Source: Lineus longissimus
Lineage: Eukaryota > Nemertea > Pilidiophora > Heteronemertea > Lineidae
Direction of reading: 5' to 3'
DNA: 60,000 nucleotides
NCBI RefSeq assembly: GCF_910592395.1
Contig: NC_088312.1
Location: forward strand, 10,728,001-10,788,000
Shown here: positions 1 to 10,831 of the stretch, piece by piece
Layout: every line of letters begins with the position of its first letter
Position numbering within the stretch: position 1 is the first letter of the stretch
Translations under genes and position numbers: made by a program
Notes under the pieces: model-generated
Told to the model about the DNA's origin: nothing
Databases searched by the model: none
The model's input: only the letters and a program-made list of their open reading frames with translations

Positions 1-191
1 TCGTGGCTCTGTAATGTGTACATTTTCAGATACCATGCCAGTCCACCAAATTTTGCGCAACATTTTATAAAACCCGATCCTCGTGTCAGTTGCGTTCTCC
101 TCGTATGATCTTGTATTGTTGGCCTAGTCATACCATCAACATCGTTTTAACAAAATGATTAGAATGAAAAAGAGCATCATTTTATAGTTAC

Positions 192-317
192 CTTCAGTTT
201 CAGGGCATTTGGGAGAAGTTTCAAGAAGTTGATGAACAACGTGTTGATCCTGTGGAACATTTCGTTATTGAGCTTTTTAAAATTTGGCAAAACAGTGTCG
301 CCGGGCCATTCCACTGG
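192..317 (-). CDS. dioxygenase exon 4
   Basis: The acceptor reads TTTTTCAG|CCAGTGG and the donor CTGAAG|GTAACT. The exon is 126 nt, phase 0 to phase 0, encoding residues 126-167. It begins PVEWPGD, the WP motif usual at this point, and continues into an amphipathic helix before the expected jelly-roll core. The following exon is off the left edge or begins within the last few bases of the window. Confidence 0.83.
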
Positions 318-1709
318 CTGAAAAATATTGCAAGCGACAGCGTTGACGAGGACGTCACATTTAAATCCGCCCAAGAATTTCCTCATTAATGAATCGGTGG
401 TAAAAAGCGTTCGCTACAATTCGTTCGTGGCGTCTTTACCTTGATAATTAGTTTGTTATGATGTCCAGGATTAAAACAATCCGAAACTAGTGATTAAACA
501 TATTGCAGTTAAATTACTGGGTACGTTAGAGCACAAACTGTGTTGTGAAGTCGCTATTTCTAGTAACTCCAAAACCGAATTTTCGTGTAATGAAGAAATG
601 TTTTTGCACGAAAGTCGATTTTATCATCTGACCCGAAAAAAGCGGGAATTTGGTTCGCTCACCATACCTGGTCTCTTGTCCCCTCAAAGTCCGCGTGGTG
701 GGGGATATAGTTGTAGCATTCCTTGTAATCAGCATGGTCACCTGCCTCTCCCGAAATCCTACAAGATAGTGGATGGCGGTCTGACTCTTTCGGGGTAGTT
801 CATTATAGCCTACTGGATTTTCATATGGTGGCTTACTCAAATCTAGGTGAGGATGTTGTGTACTCTCTGTTTTTAATTGCACAGATCAAACAGAAAAGCA
901 TATTACAAGTGCGCAGACCCCAACTATACACAAGTGTGCGTTTTATTATCTATAGTTCGAGGAACGTGATTTGCCTAGATTAGAAAACGTGCAAATGGTA
1001 GTTTCGCTCGGGCATCGTCTCATCCCAGAGAAGCTGCGGGTGAAGGGCTACTCACACTTCTTCTGCCATTGGCGTCCAACCAATTGCTCCGCCAGACTTG
1101 GCCCTTTCCGCTTTTCTCTTCTCTTCGATGGGTAGATTAAAGAACTGCTCGGAAATGCTCCATATCTTTTCTAGCTGAAACATGCAACAGCAGACAGTCA
1201 ACAACGCGGATTTACGGTTCCGGAAAAAAGGCTGTCGTGCACTTTTATACGCTTTTTCTTTGTCTCCAACATCATTTTACGTTTATAAAGAATGGCCATA
1301 CAAAGATAATATTTCATGACACACACTGACTAAAAAGTCAGATTAGAGGGTAGACAGGGCCTCTCATCTTCAACTTCCGTTTATATCGGAATTGTTATAG
1401 GAGCTTTGATAGTTTCGTTGAACTTTCCAAAGATCACAAAATCCATGCATTCTTGTTGGGATCGGATTACGAGTCCGACCCCCCCTGCTCCTGACCACGC
1501 AACCTCCTGCACTGGATCCTACAGATGGATTTCCTTCTACCTACCTCCTCGTCCGTGATTCCATGGCCCGTTAAATACGCGAAACCAACCTCGGTGAAAG
1601 CCTTGTGAATTTCAGCGGCAAGCTCCTTGCTTTCTGGGGTGTTGGGGTCAAAGTCCGGATTAGCCGCACTGCAGGGACTGCAGTCGATGACTGGAGGAAC
1701 GAAAGACAT
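192..1709 (-). CDS. 2-oxoglutarate/Fe(II) dioxygenase (isopenicillin-N-synthase-like), 5' half, four exons
   Basis: Four minus-strand exons (1545-1709, 1056-1174, 668-758, 192-317) splice in continuous frame, with phases 0, 2 and 0 at the three internal junctions, giving 167 residues from ATG at 1709. The product matches the N-terminal DIOX_N region of the IPNS-like dioxygenases: an opening PPVID motif, GFAYLTGHGI at residues 42-51, FFNLP at 66-70, GWTPMAEE at 87-94, then a WP-containing helical segment. Enzymes of this family are soluble and couple 2-oxoglutarate decarboxylation to oxidation of a small substrate. The iron-binding HxD...H and the 2-oxoglutarate-binding RxS lie in the C-terminal half, which is outside the window, so activity and substrate cannot be judged. 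After the donor at 191 the only hint of exon 5 is an acceptor-like ACAG followed by positions 8-1. The gene is head-to-head with the exon at 2637. Family membership is secure; substrate is unknown. Confidence 0.87.
668..758 (-). CDS. dioxygenase exon 3
   Basis: The acceptor reads TCTTGTAG|G and the donor CAG|GTATGG. The exon is 91 nt, which is exactly what is needed to convert the phase-2 end of exon 2 to the phase-0 start of exon 4. It encodes V95 (split codon) and residues 96-125, including DHADYKECYNY, equivalent to the DxKE-(F/Y)N segment of the family. The exon was found by requiring frame continuity, which supports it independently of motif similarity. Confidence 0.8.
1056..1174 (-). 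CDS. dioxygenase exon 2
   Basis: The acceptor reads TTTCAG|CTAG and the donor GAAGT|GTGAGT. The exon is 119 nt, entering in phase 0 and leaving in phase 2. It encodes residues 56-94 plus two bases of codon 95, including FFNLPIEEKR and the GWTPMAEE stretch conserved before the variable loop. Reading frame and motif order follow exon 1 exactly. Confidence 0.85.
1545..1709 (-). CDS. dioxygenase exon 1 (start codon exon)
   Basis: This encodes residues 1-55, from ATG at 1709-1707 to a phase-0 donor reading GAG|GTAGGT. It carries the PPVID opening and the GFAYLTGHGI motif typical of the family's first beta strands. The start fits the usual family length, with only a few residues before PPVID. A TATA-like AT-rich stretch lies at about 1779-1790, roughly 75 bases upstream, but its role is unproven. 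Confidence 0.87.
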
Positions 1710-2636
1710 GGCGATTGGGGCGATATAGACGAGGCTTGTGCGATTAATATTCTGATATACATGCCAAAGATCGAACAGCTATAAATATGCATATCATTTC
1801 ATGATTGTTTTTAAAGGAGTACACCGTTCGAAATAACTGATGGTCCAAGAAAAACTATAGAAATGCAGTTATACACAATGCCGTATAGTACAGTTATTAT
1901 GCATACGAAGGCATTGTTAAATTATACGGTGTTCGTGTATATTCTGATCGTATTTACACATTGGGATATTTTCTAATTCAATTACAAATTTCAAATTTCT
2001 AACGAGAACGCGGAGTTGGCCATTTAATGGAACAGTAAATCAAAAATTGGGTCAGCGTTTTAATAATCAATGGGATCACTACGCAGGCATCGGCGCAAAA
2101 CACTTCAGGCCCCATGTTATCATTGAATGGCATGGTTGTGACTTTGTCCTCAAAACCGCGACACTGATATGCGATGAATTGAAGTTCTACCAAACACCAC
2201 AGAAGCTCCCTCTCCTTCGTGCCATCTTTATTCTAAGCCTGCGTAACAAAGTTGCAGGATGTTCGACAGCAGATACCGCATTATAGCACAGACCTACACA
2301 TGAGAGTTGCGATCAGGTCACGATCCATTTACAATTGATGTCGAAGTCTGGGGCCGACTTGTATCTGAAAAGGAAATCATCGATCGCATGGTCTTTTTGA
2401 GGATGTCTCTTATGTATTTATGGGACTGAGACGCCTCGCTCCTGACAAAGTAATATCCACGCGACAGCGCCGCAACGCCAAAGCAACAAACTACATAGTA
2501 ACGTAAACAGGTGCAACGAAAGTTGTTCAGCAGACGACGCGAGTTCGTCAAACAAAATAGCAACAGGAGTACGTTTTAAACTTAGTGATTATCCGATGCT
2601 TTGTGGATACCGATCTTTCGGCGACAGTTCGCCAAA
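1710..2636. other. intergenic space between divergent first exons
   Basis: About 0.93 kb separates the dioxygenase start from the plus-strand exon at 2637, so both promoters may lie here. The only structure seen is a degraded MITE at about 1813-2025. No convincing core promoter motif is visible on the plus-strand side. Confidence 0.5.
1813..2025. mobile_element. MITE-like element, degraded copy (same family as 53865-54102)
   Basis: The left end reads TTAAAGGAGTACACCGTTCG, and the right end is a diverged inverted version containing GAGAACGCGGAG. The interior shares blocks such as ACACAATGCCGTA and CAGTTATTATG, in order, with the better-preserved copy at 53865-54102. It has no coding capacity. 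It sits in the head-to-head intergenic space. Confidence 0.6.
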
Positions 2637-2856
2637 ATGCAATCAGAATGCGAATCAAATGGATCCATACATGTGTCAGATTACGACAATCTGGTTGACA
2701 CACTCAGCGAAAAGGAACAGAGTGAGGAGACCATGATGTTGATATCTAAACATGAACTGGATGGAATACAGCGGCGGTTAAGTAGACTCGAAAAGAGGAC
2801 GTCAAGGTGTAGCAATGGATCAATCAGATTTTTGGAACCCGGGGAAGTACATAACG
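2637..2856 (+). CDS. probable coding first exon, cytoplasmic-type N-terminus
   Basis: ATG at 2637 (context CCAAAATGC) opens a 220-nt exon ending AACG|GTAGGG in phase 1. It encodes 73 residues that are acidic and polar, with an amphipathic stretch rich in Leu, Arg, Lys and Glu around residues 38-55 that could form a short coiled coil. There is no signal peptide or membrane segment. The phase-1 end is compatible with the phase-1 acceptor of the Kv channel exon at 32625, as is the exon at 27057, so this may be an alternative, distal first exon of the channel. It could equally belong to an unrelated gene or be a chance open frame; no protein family is recognised. Confidence 0.4.
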
Positions 2857-3161
2857 GTAGGGTTATTTAGCTATTTGATATTTTATTGTTATTTTTATAA
2901 TCAATGATGTGAACATTTCTTCAGAACAGTTTAGAAAACAATCTATAACTCATTACTCATACCTGCCGCTTATAGATTGTTCTGTCACCGGCTTAAGTGG
3001 TGCGGGTATTAAGCATCGTGTTTATTACCCGGATGACGAAATGTATACTATATAGGCTATAGAATGAAATGATCTATATAACTTTGGAAACAAGCTTCTT
3101 CTTAAAGCGCAAATGGTTCAAGAAGCGTACTGAATGATAGGCTACTCTGGAACCCAAACTG

Positions 3162-3617
3162 AACATGTTGAACAACCCCGTGGTGATTGATTTCGATTGA
3201 TAAAGCTCCACCCACAGACTCTCAGCGTAGCTTCATTGCGGAACCAACCAATTAACGAATTCACTGCATGCAATATGCGCTGAAGTTCGTTGAAAGTTCT
3301 GGCACGTGCGTAAATCGCTGAATCAGAAGGTGGAGAGAGGAGTGTTCCGTATACGTAAATCTGAACGATTTAAGCTCTGTACACACTGAAAACATTTTGG
3401 GTAACATGTTGGGTAACATGTTGAACAACCCCGTGGTGATTGATTTCGATTGATAAAGCTCCACCCACAGACTCTCAGCGTAGCTTCATTGCGGAACCAA
3501 CCAATTCAACGAATTCACTGCATGCAATATGCACTGAAGTTCGTTGAAAGTTCTGGCACGTGCGTAAATCGCTGAAACAGAAGGGGGAGAGAGGAGTGTC
3601 CTGTATACGTAAATCTG
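3162..3617. repeat. tandem duplication, period 253 bp
   Basis: A block of about 200 bp beginning AACATGTTGAACAACCCCG at 3162 recurs at 3415. Both copies end near CGTAAATCTG (3363 and 3617). Copies differ by scattered substitutions and a one-base indel, with a 51-bp spacer containing a doubled GGGTAACATGTT. No target-site duplication or inverted ends are visible, so it looks like a local segmental duplication. Confidence 0.85.
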
Positions 3618-6600
3618 TTGAGGAGGCTTTTATTAGGGGGAAACAATGTAGTCGTATTCCAAGTTGGCGACAACTCAGTCACCGTCCGGGGATCATCGAT
3701 TGACTGATATAACATGTGCTTTGTCGCAATCGCATGCCGTAGAAACCACTGTTTGGGTACTATCGCTAGGATATTATATTCCTCTGCTTGACCTCAGGAG
3801 CTGGTTGATAATGCACTTCAATAATTAGTAATTAATTTTTGATTTTACATGTATCATGATATCTATTAGCCTACATCTCTCACAATTCAGTGCAGATATC
3901 TCATCGAGTGAGAATTATTGCACAGTGGAATGTGTGAATGGCCTATTAAGTCGCGTATACTCTAAATATAATTCCTAGAACGAGAGACCTTTAAGTAACA
4001 AGGTGGAGACTGAGCGCCCCTGAAACGAACTTGAATTCATCATCTACCTTCATAACAATGTATGCATTATACCATGCACGGGCACACCGGTATGCATTCG
4101 TATGCAAATCCGTCGACGACACGTTTGCATCTGCATTACGGTTACTGAGTTATTTGTAGATTTTTTCCTCTTCTTCAAACGTGCGCATGCACAATAAATT
4201 TCGCTTGCAGATTGTTCATTTGATAACAGGTGCTCAAAGTCATCATTCATACCCCAGCAGCTCATTACTGATGCTATTCACTGAGATGTTGCAATATGTA
4301 TCCATTCTATAAATCTCGTTTATATCTAATTTTATGAATGACATATATCTTTCCATTACAATACATGTTATATGCCTACCAGTATTACCGCACTATCATC
4401 ATGGCACATCGGGTGAAAACGCAATGCAATCATGTTAAAAAGGTCCATCTTAACCTAATAAGCCCAATCGTAGACAAGTAAGCAAGTTTAAACACACAAA
4501 CACAAAAAAACTGAATAATTATTTCAATACCTCGGGAAAAGCACAACAAACTCTCAGCCGATAAAAAGGGAAATTTTCCCAACTGAACAAACAGATGTGC
4601 TAGTCACTTCCGTATATACTAGTATGTTTTATATTGAGATACATATGTATACAACATTGGTACAAATGTCAGATCATCTCCACCAGCTGTTGTCAAATGT
4701 ATAGGCCTATAGGGCATTCCGTTAAAGATGAAATTGATATCTATAGGCATATACAGATTTTCAACGGACAGAGATTCTGGACCCATCCGATTATTTAAAC
4801 AGATAAGACTAGTGTGGGACAGAGGATGATACCCATGTTGACCGCTACGCGCCGTTGTCTGAAAATTGAATTGCGTACTAAAATACGTAAACGAAGGAAG
4901 GTAGGCCTACATGTATCATCTGTTAATAATCTCACGATCAATCTGACATTTAATTGATACAATCACCAGGTGATGTAGCATTTGGCTTGAACAGAGTATT
5001 GACAGATCGTTCCGATAATCGATTGGGGCCAATAGATATCTGCATTGTCGCAGATTGCAGTCTCCAGCTGGCCCGATCCTCGTTTATGGCTAGTGAGAGT
5101 GAACGGGGAGTGGTGGGTAAAATACAGAATTATTTATCGATGATGGTCATTAAATCCGCCAATCAGGACTTCGCTTTCCCCTTGTTTGAAAAATTCAAAA
5201 CACGCAATCGGCAAGAACGGTTTCCGTCAGAAGTACATCATTCAGTTCAACGAGAACTCTCACAGGATTGTCAATTTCTTTCACGCTGGGCGCTTCTCCG
5301 TGAAGGTAAAAGTCGGCTGACTTGACCGGGGACTTGACTTTCATGTTCTGTTACAATGATTCTGCTCAGTAATTAATTGGTGATAAGTTCATCAACGGTT
5401 TATGGCGCGATGAATCACTCTTGTAATTATGATGATATTGTCTGAATCTACTATCATCCCACGATAATTACACGACCATGACTACAGCGAGTGCGAATGT
5501 ACCTGCGGCAGACTGATTGCATGAATTAGTGCATGCATACAAATACAAATTAACATGGGATACCTGTACTATACTATTTACTATACTAGACTGGACTATT
5601 CTCTCGAATACATCCCGATGGTATCCGTTTATCAAATGATTTTGTACATTTTCGGATTCATCCCACCACAATCTCTGTAGGACCTTGCATTATTCCAACA
5701 TTTGCGACGGAATTCAAGTCCGTCAATAGTTTAAGGAATTGATACCGAAATGGAGGTATTGGTTGCCTCGCCAAACACCGCGAGGGCCGTGCTAAAATAT
5801 TGAGCGAACATGGCAGCACCGACCCAGGCGGTTATGTTGCCTAACCATAACCGCTGCCGTCAAAACGAGGCACACAGTATTTGCATAGTGCATTACACTG
5901 TACACTGTGGTTCTTTGTTTTATGAAGGTGTTTTTGAATATCAAATTGAACTTCTTACATCGGCATATACATGAAGACATATCAAGCAAAATGTGCTTGG
6001 GTTTTGAGCCTTTCAAGAGGATATTTGCTGTAACACTTGCAATCAATGGTAGGCCCTACATCATGGCGATTTTAGGCTTTCATCACGGAGTTACCACAGA
6101 AGTGCGTGCTTTCATCTTAACGTTTTTGTGGTTCTGGTGTGACACGCCCCTTAAATCGCGTTCGCGTATACTTGGTGCAAAACCTTTGAATATTGATAAA
6201 GAACCGCACTTGAGTTCAGACCTTCTAAAACCATATGAAGCCTCTTCTACACCAAAATACGATTTAGCAGAGCCATTAACAGAATAAGTATTTTATTGCA
6301 AGGTATAAATCAATTTCGTGCCTACTGCTCTATATATTGGAATCATACATGGATATTATATATCATTACATTCGACGTCAGCTGCAAACAATGAGTATGG
6401 ATGACGCCAGCACTTGAAACAGTTTTGAAGCATTTTTATGCGAATACGGTCTAATTTACGAAAATATTCCGCCTGCAACATGGCTGTAGTAGTCGTAGTA
6501 CTTGTATATACATGTACATTGTGAACAACAATGAACCACTCCGTAATCATTGCCGAAAGTTTGTGACAGTCGACGGTTATCACGTAAAACACCATCAGAA

Positions 6601-7456
6601 TATTCGGGAAAGTTTAAACCTTATAATGTTTGTTTTGCCTTATAGACAGCATCACCGAATCAGGGTCCTTTCACTTTCTAGCTGCAGATACCGTTGATAC
6701 AGAAGGTATTGGCTTAAGACAATGTCTTTCTCTGTATTGTCGAATACGAAAAATACAAAAAGGCACCTCGTTTCTGGATATTGATATGTGCATGTGTAAC
6801 AATCCCATAGGTAAACTTATTTCGGATACGTTTTGTGCGCCTGTCTTTATTCATGTAGAAAAAATAACTTATAAACTTTCGAAAGTTTTTTTCTTCTTAA
6901 TAATCCGATGTATACTACCAGCTGATACTGTACATGTATTTCCTATTGAAGAAATATTTGAACGTTGGTTTAATAATACGACGTGAAAGATGTTTTTCTT
7001 TCATGAAAACTGATTACAGTACCATATGGTTTCGCAACCACATGGTATTACTTGTAAAATATTTACTGTTTGAATAATCATCATACCTCAGTGATGATGT
7101 TGGGACTTTAAAAGTTAACTTGATAACTGATGGTCTGCGTGGTCAGGCCACATTATATCACCTGTGTTACAATGATTTGTTTTCAAAACATGACACGAGA
7201 ATCTCCGCTTGTTCAGGGTTGGATAAAACAAATATCGAGTGTCTGCCCCAAGAGTACGCAACCTGGCACCATAACTCATCCCATTAATGTTAGTCAACAG
7301 GTACACATTTTTTATGCGGAATGTGTTTTTTCTTTTTATATCAATATTTTATCTAGAATTCTGTCGAGAATTGTAATGTGATGAATAACAGAGCGCACTT
7401 TGAATGTTTGTGATTTACAGTGAATTACTACAAAATGTAGTTTAGTTAGGGAGTAT

Positions 7457-7562
7457 GTCGTCTTCGTCGTAGTCGTCGTCATCGTCGTCATCGTCAGTCA
7501 CCATCAACAATAACATCAGCATCAGCGTCGGTATCACCATCCGGTCCCATAGGCATCATCAT
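7457..7562. repeat. imperfect GTC/ATC trinucleotide tract
   Basis: This begins as nearly pure GTC/GTA/ATC triplets (7457-7495) and decays into CATCA-type triplets to about 7562. It has long purine/pyrimidine strand asymmetry. Confidence 0.85.
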
Positions 7563-8255
7563 CGTAACTGGTCATTTTAATCCGTATGCAATTACGCGGA
7601 ATGGCTTCAGACGAGCGCCAAAATAGACACGACAAAATATGAACAGAAAGAAATCATCTAATTATGGTGCACCAATGTCGCCAGTTCATGCTCAGCCTTT
7701 CCCCAACACGCTTTGATGTTAGATAAAACGATTTCCCGAATGGTGTCACTCATTACATGTAGCAGATGGGTTTGCCGATGATTTGCGGAAGAAGTGATAG
7801 CTCGAAAGCCAAGCTCTGAACGGGCAGCTGGCAATGCTACAATTTGTTCACAGACAGAGAAAAATGACGGCATCACCAGTTGGTCCTGTCGGTCGCAAAC
7901 AAATTTCTATAATGTATGGATGGACGGATTTTATGCTTGTATTACAGAGTACTAAACGCTGGTTGTAATTTACCGCAAAATTGAGTGCATATGATGTCCC
8001 AGTTATATTACCAGATGGACACTAGCTAGTAAATTTATCAATTAGCGCACGTTTTGGCTGTCATTTTCCAAGCCACCATCCAGGGCATGCTGCTCGGTAA
8101 AGATATAAGTATATACAAGATGAAGACAAGATTATCGGTCAGCGAGTAGAGGACCAGATTCTCCAGGATTATGATGATGATGTCGATGTCGAGATAGCCC
8201 CACAGATATCAGTGGGGTTGAGACTGAATTCAGAGTCACTGTCTGTGGTCGCGTA

Positions 8256-8520
8256 TGTTGCCATCATCGATTGGATGCTGCTGAATCCGTACTGAGCGTA
8301 ACAACGGAATATCCCTCCCCTTTACCACGTGGTCTGCGGTGACAAGATCTCCACAATGTAAAAACCAAACGACTTAAATATTTGCGCGATATTTTTTTTC
8401 ATGGAGAAATATTTGCCCAGGTCAGCTGTTGCCATCTTCGATTGGATACGGTGCTACTAAACGCGTGCTGGGCATCAACAACGGACTGAAGACTTCCCCT
8501 TCACCACGTGGTCAGGCTGC
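8256..8520. repeat. diverged tandem duplication, period about 171 bp
   Basis: TGTTGCCATC(A/T)TCGATTGGAT at 8256 and 8427 is followed in both copies by AACAACGGA and CC(C)TT(T/C)ACCACGTGGTC. The spacing between these blocks is similar in both copies. Both retain the CACGTG E-box palindrome. Confidence 0.7.
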
Positions 8521-10669
8521 ATGCAGTGGCAGACTGTATCCACCCATTTTTTACCTTTAGAAGTTTTTCTGTCAATTTTGATGTGTGACGCACGAATATT
8601 ATACTTCTCATAACCTACATGTATCTACAAGTATGTCAACTCTAATGGCACTCTAAAACTTTCAAGCGTGCACGCGAAATTCCTATCACAGATTGTCGGA
8701 AAAGGACGCAGACATTTACAGTGTAAACTACAAGGTAGTTAAAAATGGGTGTAACGTGATTTGAATTGGGAAGGGCGGGGATGGGGTGATACCACTATGA
8801 TAAAATGTTATATGTACATGTATATAGTGTATTGAAGTACCCGATAATCCCAGATGAGCGCACCGATATCGCCTGAACTGCCCAGCATTGACATCTAATC
8901 ATGAATACTCCGTTAAAAAAAATACACTTGTTTTTAAACTCAAGGCCTTGCAGGTTTTATCAAATTTAATCGGAATCAATCGAGAAGAGGAAATCTACGC
9001 AGTTGAAGTGTCTCCAAAAACACTTGATTAATCGAGTATGTCCAGTCCAAAATGGCTGCTATTGTCGGCCATCTGTAGTTAGATTCAAGTTGTAATTGAG
9101 ACTGAGCTGATTCAGCAAGCCTCATGCACCTGACCTTATTTTCAAACAACATTCATTTTGAGAGTGAAAGCACTGTTGCGTCACTTCCAGTCCAAGATGG
9201 CATTCAAAAAGGTCGCAATCCAAGAATTTTGGATCCAATTCCTTGCGCACTCGTTATTTCCGACAAGATTTCAAAATACTAATTTTAAGAGTAAAATGAT
9301 TGATGGGAAGAATATTTTCATTGAAACACATTCAATTAATTAAATAATGTACAGCAGCGCGGCGTAAACATCGTTAATGACATTAGATATAGCCTCAAGA
9401 GTGAATCGTCGCTTGTGTTTTGATGAAGGAAATTATAAAGCACTGAGGTTTGAAAATCACAAGCAAACTTATTACCTTTGGCGGATGAATTTGCATTGCC
9501 AGGCTGTACAGGGTATAATAGAATTACATGTACATTGTATAACGTTTCATCTATATTTCGATAGAAAAAACAAAAAACCGTTTTTAGACGCCTCTCAGTC
9601 TTATATATACAAGTCTGATGTAACAGGTTTCACTTTCTCCCTGGAAAAAGTGTTCAACCCATGTGCATGTTTATAATAAAGAGCCGTGATCTTAGATAAA
9701 AAGCCCAAGAATACCGTGTCGTACAATGGCCCTATATCGTTTATCCTTGAAAAGTGCATTATTGTAAACCTTGATAGCAATCTATGAATAATAATGATGT
9801 TTACTATCATGACTGACGTTCACGTGCTGGTTTTACACGTTACACGTTACATTTTAAAATCAAATTCATTTTAACATTGTAATCTACACTGAGTATAGTG
9901 AAAAAGAGATAATGTTGTTCGCAAGTAGAGGAATGATCATGTTCTTGTCTTTCTTATGAAGCAATGCCGACTGCTAGGAAGAATCTGAATGCATATACGT
10001 ATAATATACTAGGCCTATTAATTGTTGGTAAAACATTAACACGATATGTATGGTGAGGACAGTTACATGTAGACGCCATCCAGTTTTCATACACGACCTC
10101 TTGTCGCGAAATGTCTTAAACGAATAATTGGTCTGAGGCAAGAAGCCACTTGACCTTCTTCTTCAAACTCGTTTTATCTCCATTACACCATCTTCTTCTC
10201 GAGACGAAGTTGTAGAGAATAAGAAGGTCAACTCTTCCATTCGTCATACTGAAAGGCACCGGAATATCCACATTAGAATTTCCCTGTTTGGACAGACTCC
10301 ATAAGGACAGATCTGGGTTATTGAGCGTTTAGGCATGCATACATATGTAACTATAACCTTATGGGCATGTCAATGTCAGTAACACAAGATAAAAATCAGA
10401 AATCGCTCATATAAACCTCTTCAATCGATTTCAATTCATTTGGCAAGTAAAATGAAAATCTGTCCAAAAGTACGATACACGTCCAATGTCATGTAAATAA
10501 AGGCAATCGACAGATGTCTATTGATTTGTTTCAAGTACATGTATGCCCACATCGTTCTGTTACTCTTGATTATTCCTACACCCTTAGTAGTAGATTTATA
10601 CAATCGTGATATGAGCATAACATGGTTTTGTTGGCGCGTGTACTATTGATTTTGGTCGTCAATTACCTG

Positions 10670-10831
10670 TCAAGCAGGGATCCCTGAACAGCCAGTTATC
10701 GTCAATTCCACGGGTCGTCTCCAATAATTTTTTTTGGCAATAAAAGTGGCTGCGCAGTTTGGCGGGGAGAAACACTGGTTTGTGTTTAATACAGGTGCCA
10801 AAATTGCCAAGAAAAAATACAAAACGGCCAT
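10670..10831 (-). CDS. possible small secreted peptide (53 aa)
   Basis: An open frame starts with ATG at 10831 and stops at 10670-10672. Residues 1-18 are hydrophobic after a short N-terminus and resemble a signal peptide; the remaining 35 residues contain three cysteines. I do not recognise the sequence. A donor-like CAG|GTAATT follows directly after the stop, so the stop may not be the true end if the frame is read differently. The opposite strand is also open here, so chance is a real possibility. Confidence 0.2.
   Translation of the reverse strand: MAVLYFFLAILAPVLNTNQCFSPPNCAATFIAKKNYWRRPVELTITGCSGIPA

Larger units (their letters stand above)
2857..10669. other. no gene seen; duplications and a microsatellite
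   Basis: This stretch holds a 253-bp-period duplication at 3162-3617, a GTC/ATC trinucleotide tract at 7457-7562 and a diverged duplication at 8256-8520. Open frames of about 120 codons around 4954-5325 and 5907-6287 have no recognisable protein features or flanking splice logic. It may be intron if the exon at 2637 belongs to the channel gene. Confidence 0.5.

Noticed and set aside
781-882. Alternative exon 3 of the dioxygenase with donor at GA|GTAAGC
   Set aside because: A 30-nt exon would not restore the phase needed by exon 4; the 91-nt exon at 668-758 does and carries the expected motif.
4954-5325. 123-codon plus-strand frame
   Set aside because: No recognisable domain, no signal peptide, no flanking splice logic; frames of this length are expected by chance in 60 kb.
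5907-6287. 126-codon plus-strand frame
   Set aside because: Composition is not protein-like, no family match and no exon context.
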